This document shows, piece by piece, positions 1-7,817 of a stretch of 63,382 nucleotides of DNA. This DNA comes from Pseudomonadota bacterium (GTDB lineage Bacteria > Pseudomonadota > Alphaproteobacteria > Rhizobiales > Tepidamorphaceae): NCBI GenBank assembly GCA_023458595.1, contig JAEWYT010000052.1, positions 1 to 63,382 on the forward strand. Direction: 5' to 3'. The translations under genes and the position numbers were made by a program. Under the pieces are notes generated by a model. That model ran no database searches. It saw nothing but the letters and a program-made list of their open reading frames with translations, and had not been told where the DNA came from. How positions within the stretch are numbered: position 1 is the first letter of the stretch; every line of letters begins with the position of its first letter.

Positions 1-67
1 GAATCCCTGCCTGGTGCTCCTTCAGCACCGCAATGATCTGACCCTCACTGTATCGGTTCTTCTTCAT
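1..67 (-). CDS. IS3-family transposase OrfA, N-terminal 22 residues only
   Basis: The minus-strand frame begins at ATG 67 and reads MKKNRYSEGQIIAVLKEHQA before leaving the window. This is the standard start of the OrfA helix-turn-helix (MKKsRfteEQIIgvLkEhe) that binds the IS3 ends. An AGGAGA ribosome-binding site lies a few bases upstream. Only the 5' end is present, so it is impossible to say whether the element is active. In intact IS3 elements OrfA is joined to OrfB, the DDE integrase, by programmed -1 frameshifting. That part is not visible. Confidence 0.75.
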   Translation of the reverse strand, partial: MKKNRYSEGQIIAVLKEHQAGI

Positions 68-127
68 CTCCGTCTCCTTCTGACGGAGTCCAGTTCAAAC
101 CGAGGCACTTCAGGGGGCAACGTCACA
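1..127 (-). mobile_element. IS3-family insertion sequence, left-end fragment cut by the window edge
   Basis: The minus strand carries the start of an IS3-type OrfA 60 bases inside a terminus-like sequence. The presumed end reads TGACGTTGCCCCCTGAAGTG on the minus strand and finishes near position 125-127, which resembles the TG-starting, C-rich ends common in IS3 elements. The other end, the target duplication and most of the transposase lie outside the window, so the exact boundary and intactness cannot be judged. Confidence 0.6.
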
Positions 128-164
128 GAGGCTCGTATTTGTCCCGAGCCGAGGCGAACGCAAT

Positions 165-208
165 GCAGCCGCCTTCCTGTTGATCGGGAGGGCGGCTGCT
201 CTCTTTTC
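165..208 (+). terminator. Rho-independent terminator-like hairpin next to the IS end
   Basis: GCAGCCGCCTTCC (165-177) pairs with GGGAGGGCGGCTGC (186-199) around a short loop, followed on the plus strand by TCTCTTTT. The orientation fits a plus-strand transcript arriving from the left, but the sequence immediately left is the IS end in the opposite orientation. It may be the terminator of a gene displaced by the IS insertion, or it may serve as a weak bidirectional stop for the DUF805 gene. Confidence 0.55.
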
Positions 209-242
209 CGGGCGCGCCGGATCGTCGCCCGATGACCGCTCG

Positions 243-593
243 TCAGGCCCCGCCAAGCGGATCCGGTCCGAACCGGTTCTCGCCAGCGGTTCCGCGCAGG
301 AACCCGCATTCGATCAGATACCAGAACGGGCCGACGACCGGCACCAAGACGATCAGCATCCACCATCCCGACTTGTCCCGGTCGTGCCAGCGCTTGATGC
401 CGACGGCGAGCGCGGGATAGAGCAGGACGAGCGGAACGACGAGGATGACGATATTGGCCGCGTACTCGCCGAAGATCGCGTACGAGATCCCGGCCAGCCC
501 CCAGTTGACCGCCCAGAAGATCAAGGTGGCGATCCAGAACGGCTGGCGGGAAATGCGGCCTTCGAAGCGCGTGAAAAGATAGTTCCAGTCCAT
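243..593 (-). CDS. DUF805 family inner-membrane protein
   Basis: This 116-residue protein begins MDWNYLFTRFEGRISRQPFW, the typical DUF805 opening with the aromatic and R-I-S-R motif. Three or four hydrophobic segments follow, with the conserved RWHDRDKSGWW signature between them. DUF805 proteins (such as E. coli YhaH) sit in the inner membrane; their biochemical role is unknown. The start at 593 was chosen because the family opening begins exactly there, although the frame is open further upstream. It follows dapD after about 106 bases and may share its transcript. Confidence 0.85.
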   Translation of the reverse strand: MDWNYLFTRFEGRISRQPFWIATLIFWAVNWGLAGISYAIFGEYAANIVILVVPLVLLYPALAVGIKRWHDRDKSGWWMLIVLVPVVGPFWYLIECGFLRGTAGENRFGPDPLGGA

Positions 594-699
594 GACTGCC
601 CCCTTGCCGGCGACGCGGAAGATCCGCGTTTGCAAGACGGCGAAACTACGCCGGACGCGCCGATTCGTCTGCCGCAAAATAACCTTGCGTCAGGGGGCG

Positions 700-1545
700 T
701 CAGTCGCGCAGGAGCTCGTTGATCGAGGTCTTCGAGCGGGTGCGCTCGTCGACGCGCTTGACGATCACGGCGCAGTAGAGGCTCGGGTTCGGTTTGTTGC
801 CGGTCGCCGGCTTGTCGGAGGCAAGCGTGCCCGAGACGACGACGGAATAGGGCGGCACCTCGCCGTAGAGGATCTCGCCGCTCGCCCGGTCGACGATCTT
901 GGTGGAGGCGCCGAGATACACGCCCATCGACAGGACCGAGCCCTCGCGCACGACGACGCCCTCGGCGACCTCGGCGCGCGCGCCGATGAAGCAGTTGTCC
1001 TCGATGATGACCGGACCCGCCTGCAGGGGCTCCAGCACGCCGCCGATACCGGCGCCGCCCGAGATATGGCAGTTCTTGCCGATCTGCGCGCAGGAGCCGA
1101 CGGTGGCCCAGGTGTCGACCATCGTGCCCTCGTCGACATAGGCGCCGAGATTGACGAAGGAGGGCATCAGCACCACGCCCTTGGCGATGAAGGCCGAGCG
1201 GCGAACGACGCAGTTGGGGACCGCGCGGAAGCCGGCGTCGCCGAACTCGCCGGCGCCCCAGCCGTCGAACTTCGAGGGCACCTTGTCCCACCACGACGCC
1301 TCGCCCGGGCCGCCGGGGATCACCGCCATGTCGTTCAGCCGGAACGACAGCAGCACCGCTTTCTTCAGCCACTGGTTGACGACCCAGTCGCCGCCCTTCT
1401 TCTCGGCGACGCGCCGCTGGCCGGAATCGAGCAGGGCGAGTGCTGCCTCGACGGCTTCGCGAACCTCGCCGGTCGTCGCCGGCGTGACGTCGGCCCGGTT
1501 CTCCCAGGCGGCTTCGATGGTGGCTTCGGCGCGTTCGGCGTCCAC
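700..1545 (-). CDS. dapD: 2,3,4,5-tetrahydropyridine-2,6-dicarboxylate N-succinyltransferase
   Basis: DapD transfers succinyl from succinyl-CoA to tetrahydrodipicolinate in the succinylase branch of lysine and meso-diaminopimelate synthesis in the cytoplasm. The 281-residue length is normal. An alpha/beta N-terminal domain (about 1-100) precedes a left-handed beta-helix of hexapeptide repeats (about 110-250, including GVVLMPSFVNLGAYVDEGTM and IEDNCFIGARAEVAEGVVV) that forms the trimer and active site. The GTG start at 1545 is preceded by GGGAGA at good spacing and gives the usual N-terminus; an upstream in-frame ATG at 1605 has no such support and would add 20 atypical residues. It is the penultimate gene of the rpmH-to-DUF805 run. 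Confidence 0.95.
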   Translation of the reverse strand: MDAERAEATIEAAWENRADVTPATTGEVREAVEAALALLDSGQRRVAEKKGGDWVVNQWLKKAVLLSFRLNDMAVIPGGPGEASWWDKVPSKFDGWGAGEFGDAGFRAVPNCVVRRSAFIAKGVVLMPSFVNLGAYVDEGTMVDTWATVGSCAQIGKNCHISGGAGIGGVLEPLQAGPVIIEDNCFIGARAEVAEGVVVREGSVLSMGVYLGASTKIVDRASGEILYGEVPPYSVVVSGTLASDKPATGNKPNPSLYCAVIVKRVDERTRSKTSINELLRD

Positions 1546-1601
1546 GATTCTCTCCCGTCTCGATTTGTCGGAGGCGGACCTTATTCGGGGCAGCCGCCCT
1601 G

Positions 1602-2336
1602 TCAATCTCGCCCGACGGCCTCGGCCGCGTTCACGAGGAAACCGGCGAGGTCGGCGGTGACGTGGTCGATGTGGCCCGCGTCGCCGATCTCGACTTCCCA
1701 GCGCTGGCGGTGGGCGAGGGTCTCCTGAGCGGTGTCGAAAGCGGCGACGACCAGAACCGTGCGCATGCCGAGTGTGTGCGGCACCTCGAGATTGCGCGGC
1801 AGGTCCTCGAACATCGCCGAGCGGCCGGGGTCGATGTCGTATCTGGAGATGAATCGGTCGTAGGGCGGGCGCGCCGGCTTCGGCTCGAAGTTGGCGGCGA
1901 TGATGTCGAACAGATCCTCGAAATGCTCTTCGATGCCGAGGCGCCGGACGATTGCGTCGGCATGCGCGCGCGAGCCGTTGGTGAGGACGAACTTGCGGCC
2001 GGGAAGCAGGCTCAGCGCCGCGCCGAGCGCGGGGTCCGGCTCGATCGGCGAATGGTCGATGTCGTGGACGAAGGCGAGGAACTCGTGCGGGTCGACGCCG
2101 TGCTCCGTCATCAGCCCGCGCAGCGTCGTCCCATACTTCCTGTAGAACGACTTCTGCACCTTCCTGGCATCCGCGAGATCGACGCCGAGCAGCCTCGAGA
2201 TGAAGGCGCCCATCTTCTTGTCGACCTGCGCGAACAGGTTCGAGTGCGGCGGATAGAGCGTGTTGTCGAGGTCGAAGATCCAGGTGTCGATGCCGGAGAA
2301 GGCATCGCCCCGATCGCCGTGCCCTGATCCCGTCAC
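1602..2336 (-). CDS. HAD-family pyrimidine 5'-nucleotidase-like phosphatase
   Basis: This 244-residue cytoplasmic HAD hydrolase has motif I FDLDNTLYP (Asp22 and Asp24, counted from the GTG start), motif II LTNGS and a C-terminal acidic motif MFEDLPRNL. The DLDNTLYPP form and overall layout match the SDT1/PHM8-like pyrimidine 5'-nucleotidase group, which dephosphorylates nucleotide monophosphates. The GTG start at 2336 overlaps the argB stop (GTGA), so the two are translationally coupled. The same argB-HAD neighbourhood is common in Rhizobiales, which supports the call. The substrate is inferred from the family only. Confidence 0.85.
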   Translation of the reverse strand: MTGSGHGDRGDAFSGIDTWIFDLDNTLYPPHSNLFAQVDKKMGAFISRLLGVDLADARKVQKSFYRKYGTTLRGLMTEHGVDPHEFLAFVHDIDHSPIEPDPALGAALSLLPGRKFVLTNGSRAHADAIVRRLGIEEHFEDLFDIIAANFEPKPARPPYDRFISRYDIDPGRSAMFEDLPRNLEVPHTLGMRTVLVVAAFDTAQETLAHRQRWEVEIGDAGHIDHVTADLAGFLVNAAEAVGRD

Positions 2337-3229
2337 GGCGTGATCAGGGTGCCGGCGCCGTGCTCGGTGAAGAGCTCGAGCAGCACGGCGTGCGGCACCT
2401 TGCCGTTCAGGATGACGACGCCTTCGACGCCCCTCTCGACCGCTTCGATGCAGGTCTCGACCTTGGGGATCATGCCGCCCGAGATGGTCCCCTCGGCGAT
2501 CAGCTTCCTCGCCTCGGCCACCGTCAGCTGCTTGATGAGCCGCCGGTCCGAGCCGAGTACGCCATCGACATCGGTCAGGAACAGGAGCCGCTTGGCGTGC
2601 AGCGCCCCGGCCACGGCGCCGGCGAAACTGTCGGCGTTGACGTTGTAGGTCTCGCCGTCCTCGCCGGGCGACACCGGGGCGACGACCGGGATGAGGTCCT
2701 CCTTGGAGACCATCTGCAGGACCGCCGGGTTCACCTTCTCCGGCTCGCCGACGAAGCCGAGGTCGACCACCTTCTCGATGTTGGAGTCGGGATCGACCAC
2801 GGTCCGCGTCACCCGGCGCACGGTCATCAGGTTGCCGTCCTTGCCGCACAGGCCGATCGCCTTGCCGCCCTCGCGGTTGATCGCCTGGACGATCTCCTTG
2901 TTGATCCGCCCGGCGAGCACCATCTCGACGACCTCCACCATCGCCTTGTCGGTGATCCTGAGCCCGGCGCGGAACTCCGACTTGATGCCGAGCTTTTCCA
3001 GCATCGCGCCGATCTGCGGTCCGCCGCCGTGCACGACGATCGGGTGGATGCCCGAGGTCTTCAGCAGCGTGATGTCCTTGGCGAAGGCGCGGGCGAGATC
3101 GGGGTCGCCCATGGCGTGGCCGCCGTACTTCACCACGACCGTCTCTTCGTCGTAGCGCAGCATGTAGGGCAGGGCTTCGGCCAGGATCCGGGCCTGCGCC
3201 TGCGCCTCGGCCATCTTGTCGTCGGTCAT
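2333..3229 (-). CDS. argB: Acetylglutamate kinase
   Basis: ArgB phosphorylates N-acetylglutamate with ATP, the second step of arginine synthesis. Visible family motifs are VVKYGGHAMG near the N-terminus (phosphate binding), VVHGGGPQIG (acetylglutamate site) and a C-terminal nucleotide-binding region with VILNGKVPH. An N-terminal helix (AQARILAEALPYMLRYDEE) precedes the fold; this helix is typical of the hexameric, arginine-inhibited enzymes, so feedback inhibition is likely. I chose ATG 3229 (298 aa, family-like length); in-frame ATGs at 3271 and 3295 are alternatives. It lies between engB and the coupled HAD gene. argD, argF and argE are elsewhere in the window. Confidence 0.93.
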   Translation of the reverse strand: MTDDKMAEAQAQARILAEALPYMLRYDEETVVVKYGGHAMGDPDLARAFAKDITLLKTSGIHPIVVHGGGPQIGAMLEKLGIKSEFRAGLRITDKAMVEVVEMVLAGRINKEIVQAINREGGKAIGLCGKDGNLMTVRRVTRTVVDPDSNIEKVVDLGFVGEPEKVNPAVLQMVSKEDLIPVVAPVSPGEDGETYNVNADSFAGAVAGALHAKRLLFLTDVDGVLGSDRRLIKQLTVAEARKLIAEGTISGGMIPKVETCIEAVERGVEGVVILNGKVPHAVLLELFTEHGAGTLITP

Positions 3230-3336
3230 CGGGTGTTCGGTTCCCAGAGCGCGATTGTCGGCAGCCGTCATATCCGACGATCGCCGCGGGCTCAATGCGG
3301 CTTCGCCGAGGGCGGGACCGTTCGGGGCCGGATCGC

Positions 3337-3990
3337 TCAGGCGACCAGCGCGGCGATCTCGGCCCGGAGCTCGGCGATCCCCGTCCCCTTCTCACTCGAC
3401 GTCGCGAGGATGACGGGATGTGAGGCCGGACGCTTGGCGAGGATCGCGCGAACCTTGGCCGTAACCTCGTCCAGCGCCGTGGCGCCGATCTTGTCGGCCT
3501 TGGTCAGCACCACCTGGTAGGAGACGGCGGCGGTGTCGAGGAGTTCCATGATCCGCTCGTCGACCGCCTTGATGCCGTGCCGGGAGTCGATCAGCAGGAA
3601 CACGCGCCTGAGGTTGGGGCGGCCCTGCAGGTACTGCTTGATGAGCCGCGTCCACGCGTCGACCTTGCCCTTCGGCGCCTCGGCGTAGCCGTAGCCCGGC
3701 ATGTCGATCAGGCGCAGCGCGGCGTCCTCGCACTCGAACACGTTGATCTCCTGCGTGCGGCCGGGCGTGTTGGAGGTGCGGGCGAGGCCCTTCTGGCCGG
3801 TGAGGGCGTTGAGGAGGCTCGACTTGCCGACGTTCGATCGGCCGGCAAAGGCGACCTCGATGCGATCGGCGGGAGGAAGCGTCTCGAGCTTGACGACGCC
3901 GAGGCGGAACACCCACCGGCGGGCGAACAGCAGCCGCCCCGCCTCGAGCCCGGCGGCGGTCCGTTCGGCGTCCTCGTCTGTCCCGGTCAT
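3337..3990 (-). CDS. engB: Ribosome biogenesis GTPase YsxC/EngB
   Basis: This 217-residue cytoplasmic TRAFAC GTPase carries all G motifs: G1 GRSNVGKSS, G2 around SNTPGRTQ, G3 DMPGYGY, G4 TKADK and G5 SSEKGTG. EngB acts in late assembly of the large ribosomal subunit and is usually essential. Its position directly after yidC is the standard alphaproteobacterial arrangement. The yidC stop lies 22 bases upstream of this ATG. The first 20 residues are more variable than usual, but no better start is visible. Confidence 0.94.
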   Translation of the reverse strand: MTGTDEDAERTAAGLEAGRLLFARRWVFRLGVVKLETLPPADRIEVAFAGRSNVGKSSLLNALTGQKGLARTSNTPGRTQEINVFECEDAALRLIDMPGYGYAEAPKGKVDAWTRLIKQYLQGRPNLRRVFLLIDSRHGIKAVDERIMELLDTAAVSYQVVLTKADKIGATALDEVTAKVRAILAKRPASHPVILATSSEKGTGIAELRAEIAALVA

Positions 3991-4012
3991 GCGCGATTCC
4001 GGGAGGCCGGCC

Positions 4013-6001
4013 TCATTCGCCGGCCTCGGACCCCGCCGGCTTGCTCGGCTTCGACTTCGCCTTCTTCTTCTTGGCGGGCTCGGGCGGATTGGCCTCGAGC
4101 TCGGCCTTCAGGGCCGCCTTGCGCTTCTCGGCGTCGGCCTTCTGCTTGGCGGCTTCCTTCTCCGCCAGTTCCTCGCGCTTCTTCGAGCTGAAGCTGGCCA
4201 GCGCGTTGCCGAATATGTCGGGCTTCACGCCCTGGCGTCGCATGATCGTGTACTGCTGCAGCACCGAAAGCGTGTTGTTCCACGACCAGTAGATGACGAG
4301 CCCGGCCGGGAACGATGCCAGCATGAAGGTGAAGATCACCGGCATCCAGTTGAAGATCATCGCCTGGGTCGGGTCCGGCGGCGGCGGGTTGAGGCGCATC
4401 TGCACCCACATGGTGATACCCATGATCAGCGGCCAGGCGCCGAGCATCAGGAAGTGCGGCGGATCCCAGGGGATCGCCCCGAACAGGTTGAAGATGGTGG
4501 TCGGATCGGGCGCCGAGAGATCCTGAATCCAGCCGAAGAATGGCGCGTGCCGCATCTCGATCGTGACGAACAGCACCTTGTAGAGGGAGAAGAACACCGG
4601 GATCTGCAGGACGATCGGCAGACAGCCGGACAGGGGATTGATCTTCTCCTTCTTGTAGAGCTCCATCATCGCCTGCTGCTGCTTCAGCTTGTCGTCCTTG
4701 TAGCGCTCGCGCAGCTCGACCATCTGCGGCTGGACGAGCTTCATCCGGCTCATCGATACGTAGGACTTGTTGGCGAGAGGGAAGAACGCGAGCTTGACCA
4801 GGACCGTCACGATCAGGATCGCGATGCCGAAGTTGCCGACGAGGCGATAGAAGTAGTCGATCGCGTAGAACAGCGGCTTCGTCAGGAAGTAGAACCAGCC
4901 CCAGTCGATCAGGAGGTCGAACTTCTTGATGTCGTACCGGTCCTGATAGCCATTCAGGACGTCGACCCGCTTGGCGCCGGCGAAGACGCGCTCGGTGACC
5001 TCCGCCGTGGCGCCCGGCGCGATGGTGATCGCCTCGCGCAGGAAATCGGCCTGGTAGGTCGGACGCCCGTTGGCGGTGCCGGAGATGAAGCGTCCTTCGA
5101 ACGGCTTCTCCTGGTTGGGGACCAGCACCGCGGCCCAGTACTTGTCGGTGATTCCGAGCCACCCGCCGGTGGCCGAGAAATTCTGCGGACCGTCCTCGTC
5201 GAGATCCTTGTACTTCACCTCGATGAGGCCGTGCTCGCCGAGCACGCCGATAAGGCCCTCGTGCAGGATGAAGAAGCCCGACGTCGTCGGAAGGCCGTGC
5301 CGGGAGACGAGGCCGTAGGGCAGCAGCTTCACGGAGCCTGCGCCGGCGTTTTCCACCGTATCGGTGACCGTGAACATGTAGTCGCGGTCCACCGCGACGG
5401 TGCGTCGGAAGGTCAGTCCCTGGCCGTTGTCCCAGGTGAGCGTCACCGGCGCGTCGACCGCCAGCGCGGCGCCGGCCGGCGCCGTCCACGCCGTCTGGGC
5501 GTTCGGGACGGGCGTCTTTCCGTCTTCCGAGACCCAGCCGAATTCGGCGTAGTAGGGGTCGGGGCTTCCCGACGGCGACAGCAGCACGATGTTCGGGCTC
5601 GTCGGATCGACGGTCTCGCGATAGCCCTTCAGCACGACGTCGTCGATGCGCCCGCCCTTCAGGTTGATCGAGCCCCTGATGGACGGCGTGTCGACGGGTA
5701 CGCGGGGGCTCTGGGCCAGCGCCGCCTCGCGGGTCGCGGCCGTCGTCGCGGTCTCCGTGCCGGGAACCTGCGCGGTTCCCTGGCCGGCGGCCGGCGCGGT
5801 CGTGCCGCCGCCCTGGCCCGTGGCCTGCGGCACCTGGGCCTGGCCGTCGCCGATCTGCTGGCTCTGGGTCTGCTGCTGGCGCGACTCCTCCTGGGCCTTC
5901 TTCTTCTCCATCTCGGGGATGGCGTAGAAATACTGCCAGGCAATCAGGATGATCAGCGACAGAGCGATCGCCAGGACGTAGTTGCGGTTCTCACCCATCA
6001 T
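4013..6001 (-). CDS. yidC: Membrane protein insertase YidC
   Basis: YidC inserts and folds inner-membrane proteins alone or with SecYEG. The 662-residue protein has the Gram-negative layout: an N-terminal membrane anchor (about 6-26), a Gln/Ala-rich linker, a large periplasmic P1 domain (to about 380) and five C-terminal membrane segments. The groove helix reads LVKLAFFPLANKSY, with Lys where E. coli has the groove Arg; Lys here is, as far as I know, usual for alphaproteobacteria. The C-terminus is a Lys/Ala-rich basic tail (roughly 600-662) expected to contact ribosomes. The ATG overlaps the rnpA stop by four bases (ATGA), giving translational coupling. Confidence 0.96.
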   Translation of the reverse strand: MMGENRNYVLAIALSLIILIAWQYFYAIPEMEKKKAQEESRQQQTQSQQIGDGQAQVPQATGQGGGTTAPAAGQGTAQVPGTETATTAATREAALAQSPRVPVDTPSIRGSINLKGGRIDDVVLKGYRETVDPTSPNIVLLSPSGSPDPYYAEFGWVSEDGKTPVPNAQTAWTAPAGAALAVDAPVTLTWDNGQGLTFRRTVAVDRDYMFTVTDTVENAGAGSVKLLPYGLVSRHGLPTTSGFFILHEGLIGVLGEHGLIEVKYKDLDEDGPQNFSATGGWLGITDKYWAAVLVPNQEKPFEGRFISGTANGRPTYQADFLREAITIAPGATAEVTERVFAGAKRVDVLNGYQDRYDIKKFDLLIDWGWFYFLTKPLFYAIDYFYRLVGNFGIAILIVTVLVKLAFFPLANKSYVSMSRMKLVQPQMVELRERYKDDKLKQQQAMMELYKKEKINPLSGCLPIVLQIPVFFSLYKVLFVTIEMRHAPFFGWIQDLSAPDPTTIFNLFGAIPWDPPHFLMLGAWPLIMGITMWVQMRLNPPPPDPTQAMIFNWMPVIFTFMLASFPAGLVIYWSWNNTLSVLQQYTIMRRQGVKPDIFGNALASFSSKKREELAEKEAAKQKADAEKRKAALKAELEANPPEPAKKKKAKSKPSKPAGSEAGE

Positions 6002-6384
6002 TGGTCAGTGGCCCCGTCAGGCTGGGTTCCAGGCGGCGTTCCGTGGACTTTCCGGAATGCCGCTTCGAGATCTGTGAGGATACGGGCGAACGGCGTCGTC
6101 AAGGCGGCGCGCCGGCCGATGATGACGTAGTCGTAGCCCGTCCGCACGAAAGCGCCGGCGCGGCTGCGCACGGCTTCGCGCAATCTGCGGCGTACCCGGT
6201 TGCGCTCCACGGCGTTGCCGACCTTGCGGCTCACGGTGAAGCCGATGCGGACGCTCTGGTCGTCCCCGTCGCGGCGGCGTGCCTGCAGGACGAGCGAACG
6301 CATCGCCGCCTTGCGGCCGCAACGGGCAACGTCGAGGAAATCGGCACGTCGGCGCAGCCGTTCAAGGGGCGCCGACTGCGCCAT
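5998..6384 (-). CDS. rnpA: Ribonuclease P protein component
   Basis: RnpA is the protein subunit that binds M1 RNA to trim tRNA 5' leaders. The core is clear: LERLRRRADF at the N-terminus, the FTVSRKVGNAVERNRVRRRL segment containing the RNR signature, then a C-terminal part ending with LEAAFRKV. The start is uncertain: ATG 6384 gives a 128-aa protein beginning MAQSAPLERL, and ATG 6417 would give 139 aa. Neither has a strong ribosome-binding site. Translation probably depends on coupling to rpmH just upstream. No yidD lies between rnpA and yidC, because they overlap directly. Confidence 0.92.
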   Translation of the reverse strand: MAQSAPLERLRRRADFLDVARCGRKAAMRSLVLQARRRDGDDQSVRIGFTVSRKVGNAVERNRVRRRLREAVRSRAGAFVRTGYDYVIIGRRAALTTPFARILTDLEAAFRKVHGTPPGTQPDGATDQ

Positions 6385-6440
6385 CGCTTCGGCAAGCGCG
6401 TTGGCGCCGCCAGGCATGGGCGTGGCCGCGCCGCTGCCGG

Positions 6441-6575
6441 TCAGGCCGACAGGCGCTTGCGGCCGCGCGCGCGCCGGCGGGCGATGACCTTGCGGCCGCC
6501 CTTCGTTTCCATCCGCGCACGGAAGCCGTGGCGCCGCTTGCGCACCAGCTTCGAAGGTTGATAGGTCCGTTTCAC
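6441..6575 (-). CDS. rpmH: Large ribosomal subunit protein bL34
   Basis: The 44-residue protein starts at GTG 6575 and reads KRTYQPSKLVRKRRHGFRAR, the invariant bL34 sequence, ending GRKRLSA. Length and sequence are canonical. It is the first gene of the run rpmH-rnpA-yidC-engB-argB-HAD-dapD and is preceded by a leader of about 120 bases and a sigma-70-type promoter. In many bacteria rpmH lies near dnaA and the origin; neither is seen here, which is usual for Rhizobiales. Confidence 0.97.
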   Translation of the reverse strand: MKRTYQPSKLVRKRRHGFRARMETKGGRKVIARRRARGRKRLSA

Positions 6576-6928
6576 TGCCGCACTCCGACGTTTCGGCTGG
6601 ATTGGGAAGACGCCGCGCCGGTGGAGATTGTCCAGCAGGCGGGACTCCGGCCCTGAAACAACCGAAACCGTCCCGGCCCGCAGAGGCGACGCCAAGTCGA
6701 GCGGGCTTATACGGGACAGCGGCGGGGCAAGTCAACGCGGCTCCGGCGCCGTTCCGGACCCTCGCGACGCCGGATCACGGCCGATCACGCTTGCTGCCGG
6801 CCCATCACTTCCCGGTGAAAAGACGGGCGGACGGACTTCCGTTTCGCTACCTTGCGGGCCAGAAACGAGTTTTCGCGAGCCCGAGGCCGCCGCGACGATG
6901 CGGCACACCGGGCGGAAGACAGGTGAAC
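6576..6928. other. Divergent intergenic region between rpmH and the TVP38-like gene (353 bp)
   Basis: No protein-coding gene is supported here; open frames in this stretch are extensions of neighbouring frames. It contains the rpmH promoter (6706-6735), about 120 bases of rpmH leader, and at its right end an AGGTG ribosome-binding site just before the ATG at 6929. I see no convincing promoter for the rightward gene and no terminator. Confidence 0.6.
6706..6735 (-). promoter_or_regulatory. Sigma-70-type promoter for the rpmH operon
   Basis: On the minus strand a -35 box TTGACT (6735-6730) is separated by 18 bases from a -10 box TATAAG (6711-6706). Both match the housekeeping consensus well, and their position about 130 bases before the rpmH GTG fits a promoter for the ribosomal protein operon. 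Transcription would start near 6699. Confidence 0.75.
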
Positions 6929-7771
6929 ATGAGCGCGTCGGAACGTCCCGAGTTCGCTCCGGTGGAGGAGACGCATGCCGAAGCCGGCCGCCCGCCGTCC
7001 AGGTCCTACTGGCGCTGGTTGCCGCTCGTGCTGGTCGTCGGCGCGACCGCGTTGGTGCTTTCGCAGGGGTGGCAGAAGCATCTGACGCTGGAAGCCCTGG
7101 TCGCCCACGAGGCGCAGTTGCGGTCTTTCGTCGGCGGAAACACGGTCGGGGCGCTGGCGATCTACGCGGCCGTCTATATCGCCGTGGTGGCTCTTTCTCT
7201 GCCCGGCGGCCTGATTCTGTCGCTCGCCGGCGGCTACCTGTTCGGCTGGCTCCTCGGCGGCCTGGCGACGGTCGTTGCGGCAACCGTCGGCGCGACCGTC
7301 ATCTTTCTGGTCGCGCGGTCCTCGCTCGGCACCGTGCTCGCCGATCGCACCGGCCCGCGCCTCGCCGCGCTCCGCCGGGGCTTCAACGACGATGCCATGC
7401 ACTACCTTCTGTTTCTGCGGCTCGTGCCGGTCTTCCCGTTCTGGCTCGTCAACATCGCCCCGGCGCTGCTCGGCGTCAGGCTGTCGACCTACCTGATCGG
7501 CACCGTCGTCGGCATCATCCCGGGCACCTTCGCCTTCGCCTTCGTCGGCGCAGGGCTCGACAGCGTCATCGTTGCGCAACGAAGGAGCTTCGAGACCTGC
7601 GTCGCGCAGGCCTCCGCCGACGGTTTCGATCCGGCGACCGCCTGCGAGCTCGGCATAGACCCCTCCGCACTGGTCACGCCGGGCCTGATCGCGGCCCTCG
7701 TCGCGCTCGGCGTCCTTGCTTTGGTGCCGATTGCGGCTAAGAAAGTGCTGGGGCGCCGCTCCGCCGGCTGA
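6929..7771 (+). CDS. TVP38/TMEM64 (SNARE-associated, VTT domain) membrane protein
   Basis: This 280-residue inner-membrane protein has a short cytoplasmic N-terminus, a first membrane segment (about 28-50) and a VTT/DedA-like core with LSLPGGLILSLAGGYLFGWL and the re-entrant glycine-rich region, then a last helix near residues 250-272. An insert with two cysteines (ETCVAQASADGFDPATACEL, about 218-237) faces one side and could form a disulfide. Family members are linked to lipid scrambling or membrane homeostasis; the precise role here is unknown. AGGTG lies just before the ATG at 6929. The next gene starts 46 bases downstream and encodes a flavoprotein, a pairing that recurs in bacteria. Confidence 0.88.
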   Translation: MSASERPEFAPVEETHAEAGRPPSRSYWRWLPLVLVVGATALVLSQGWQKHLTLEALVAHEAQLRSFVGGNTVGALAIYAAVYIAVVALSLPGGLILSLAGGYLFGWLLGGLATVVAATVGATVIFLVARSSLGTVLADRTGPRLAALRRGFNDDAMHYLLFLRLVPVFPFWLVNIAPALLGVRLSTYLIGTVVGIIPGTFAFAFVGAGLDSVIVAQRRSFETCVAQASADGFDPATACELGIDPSALVTPGLIAALVALGVLALVPIAAKKVLGRRSAG

Positions 7772-7817
7772 CTCACGGGACGGCGCGGGCGGCTTGAAAG
7801 CGGCGGGGCTTCTCACG

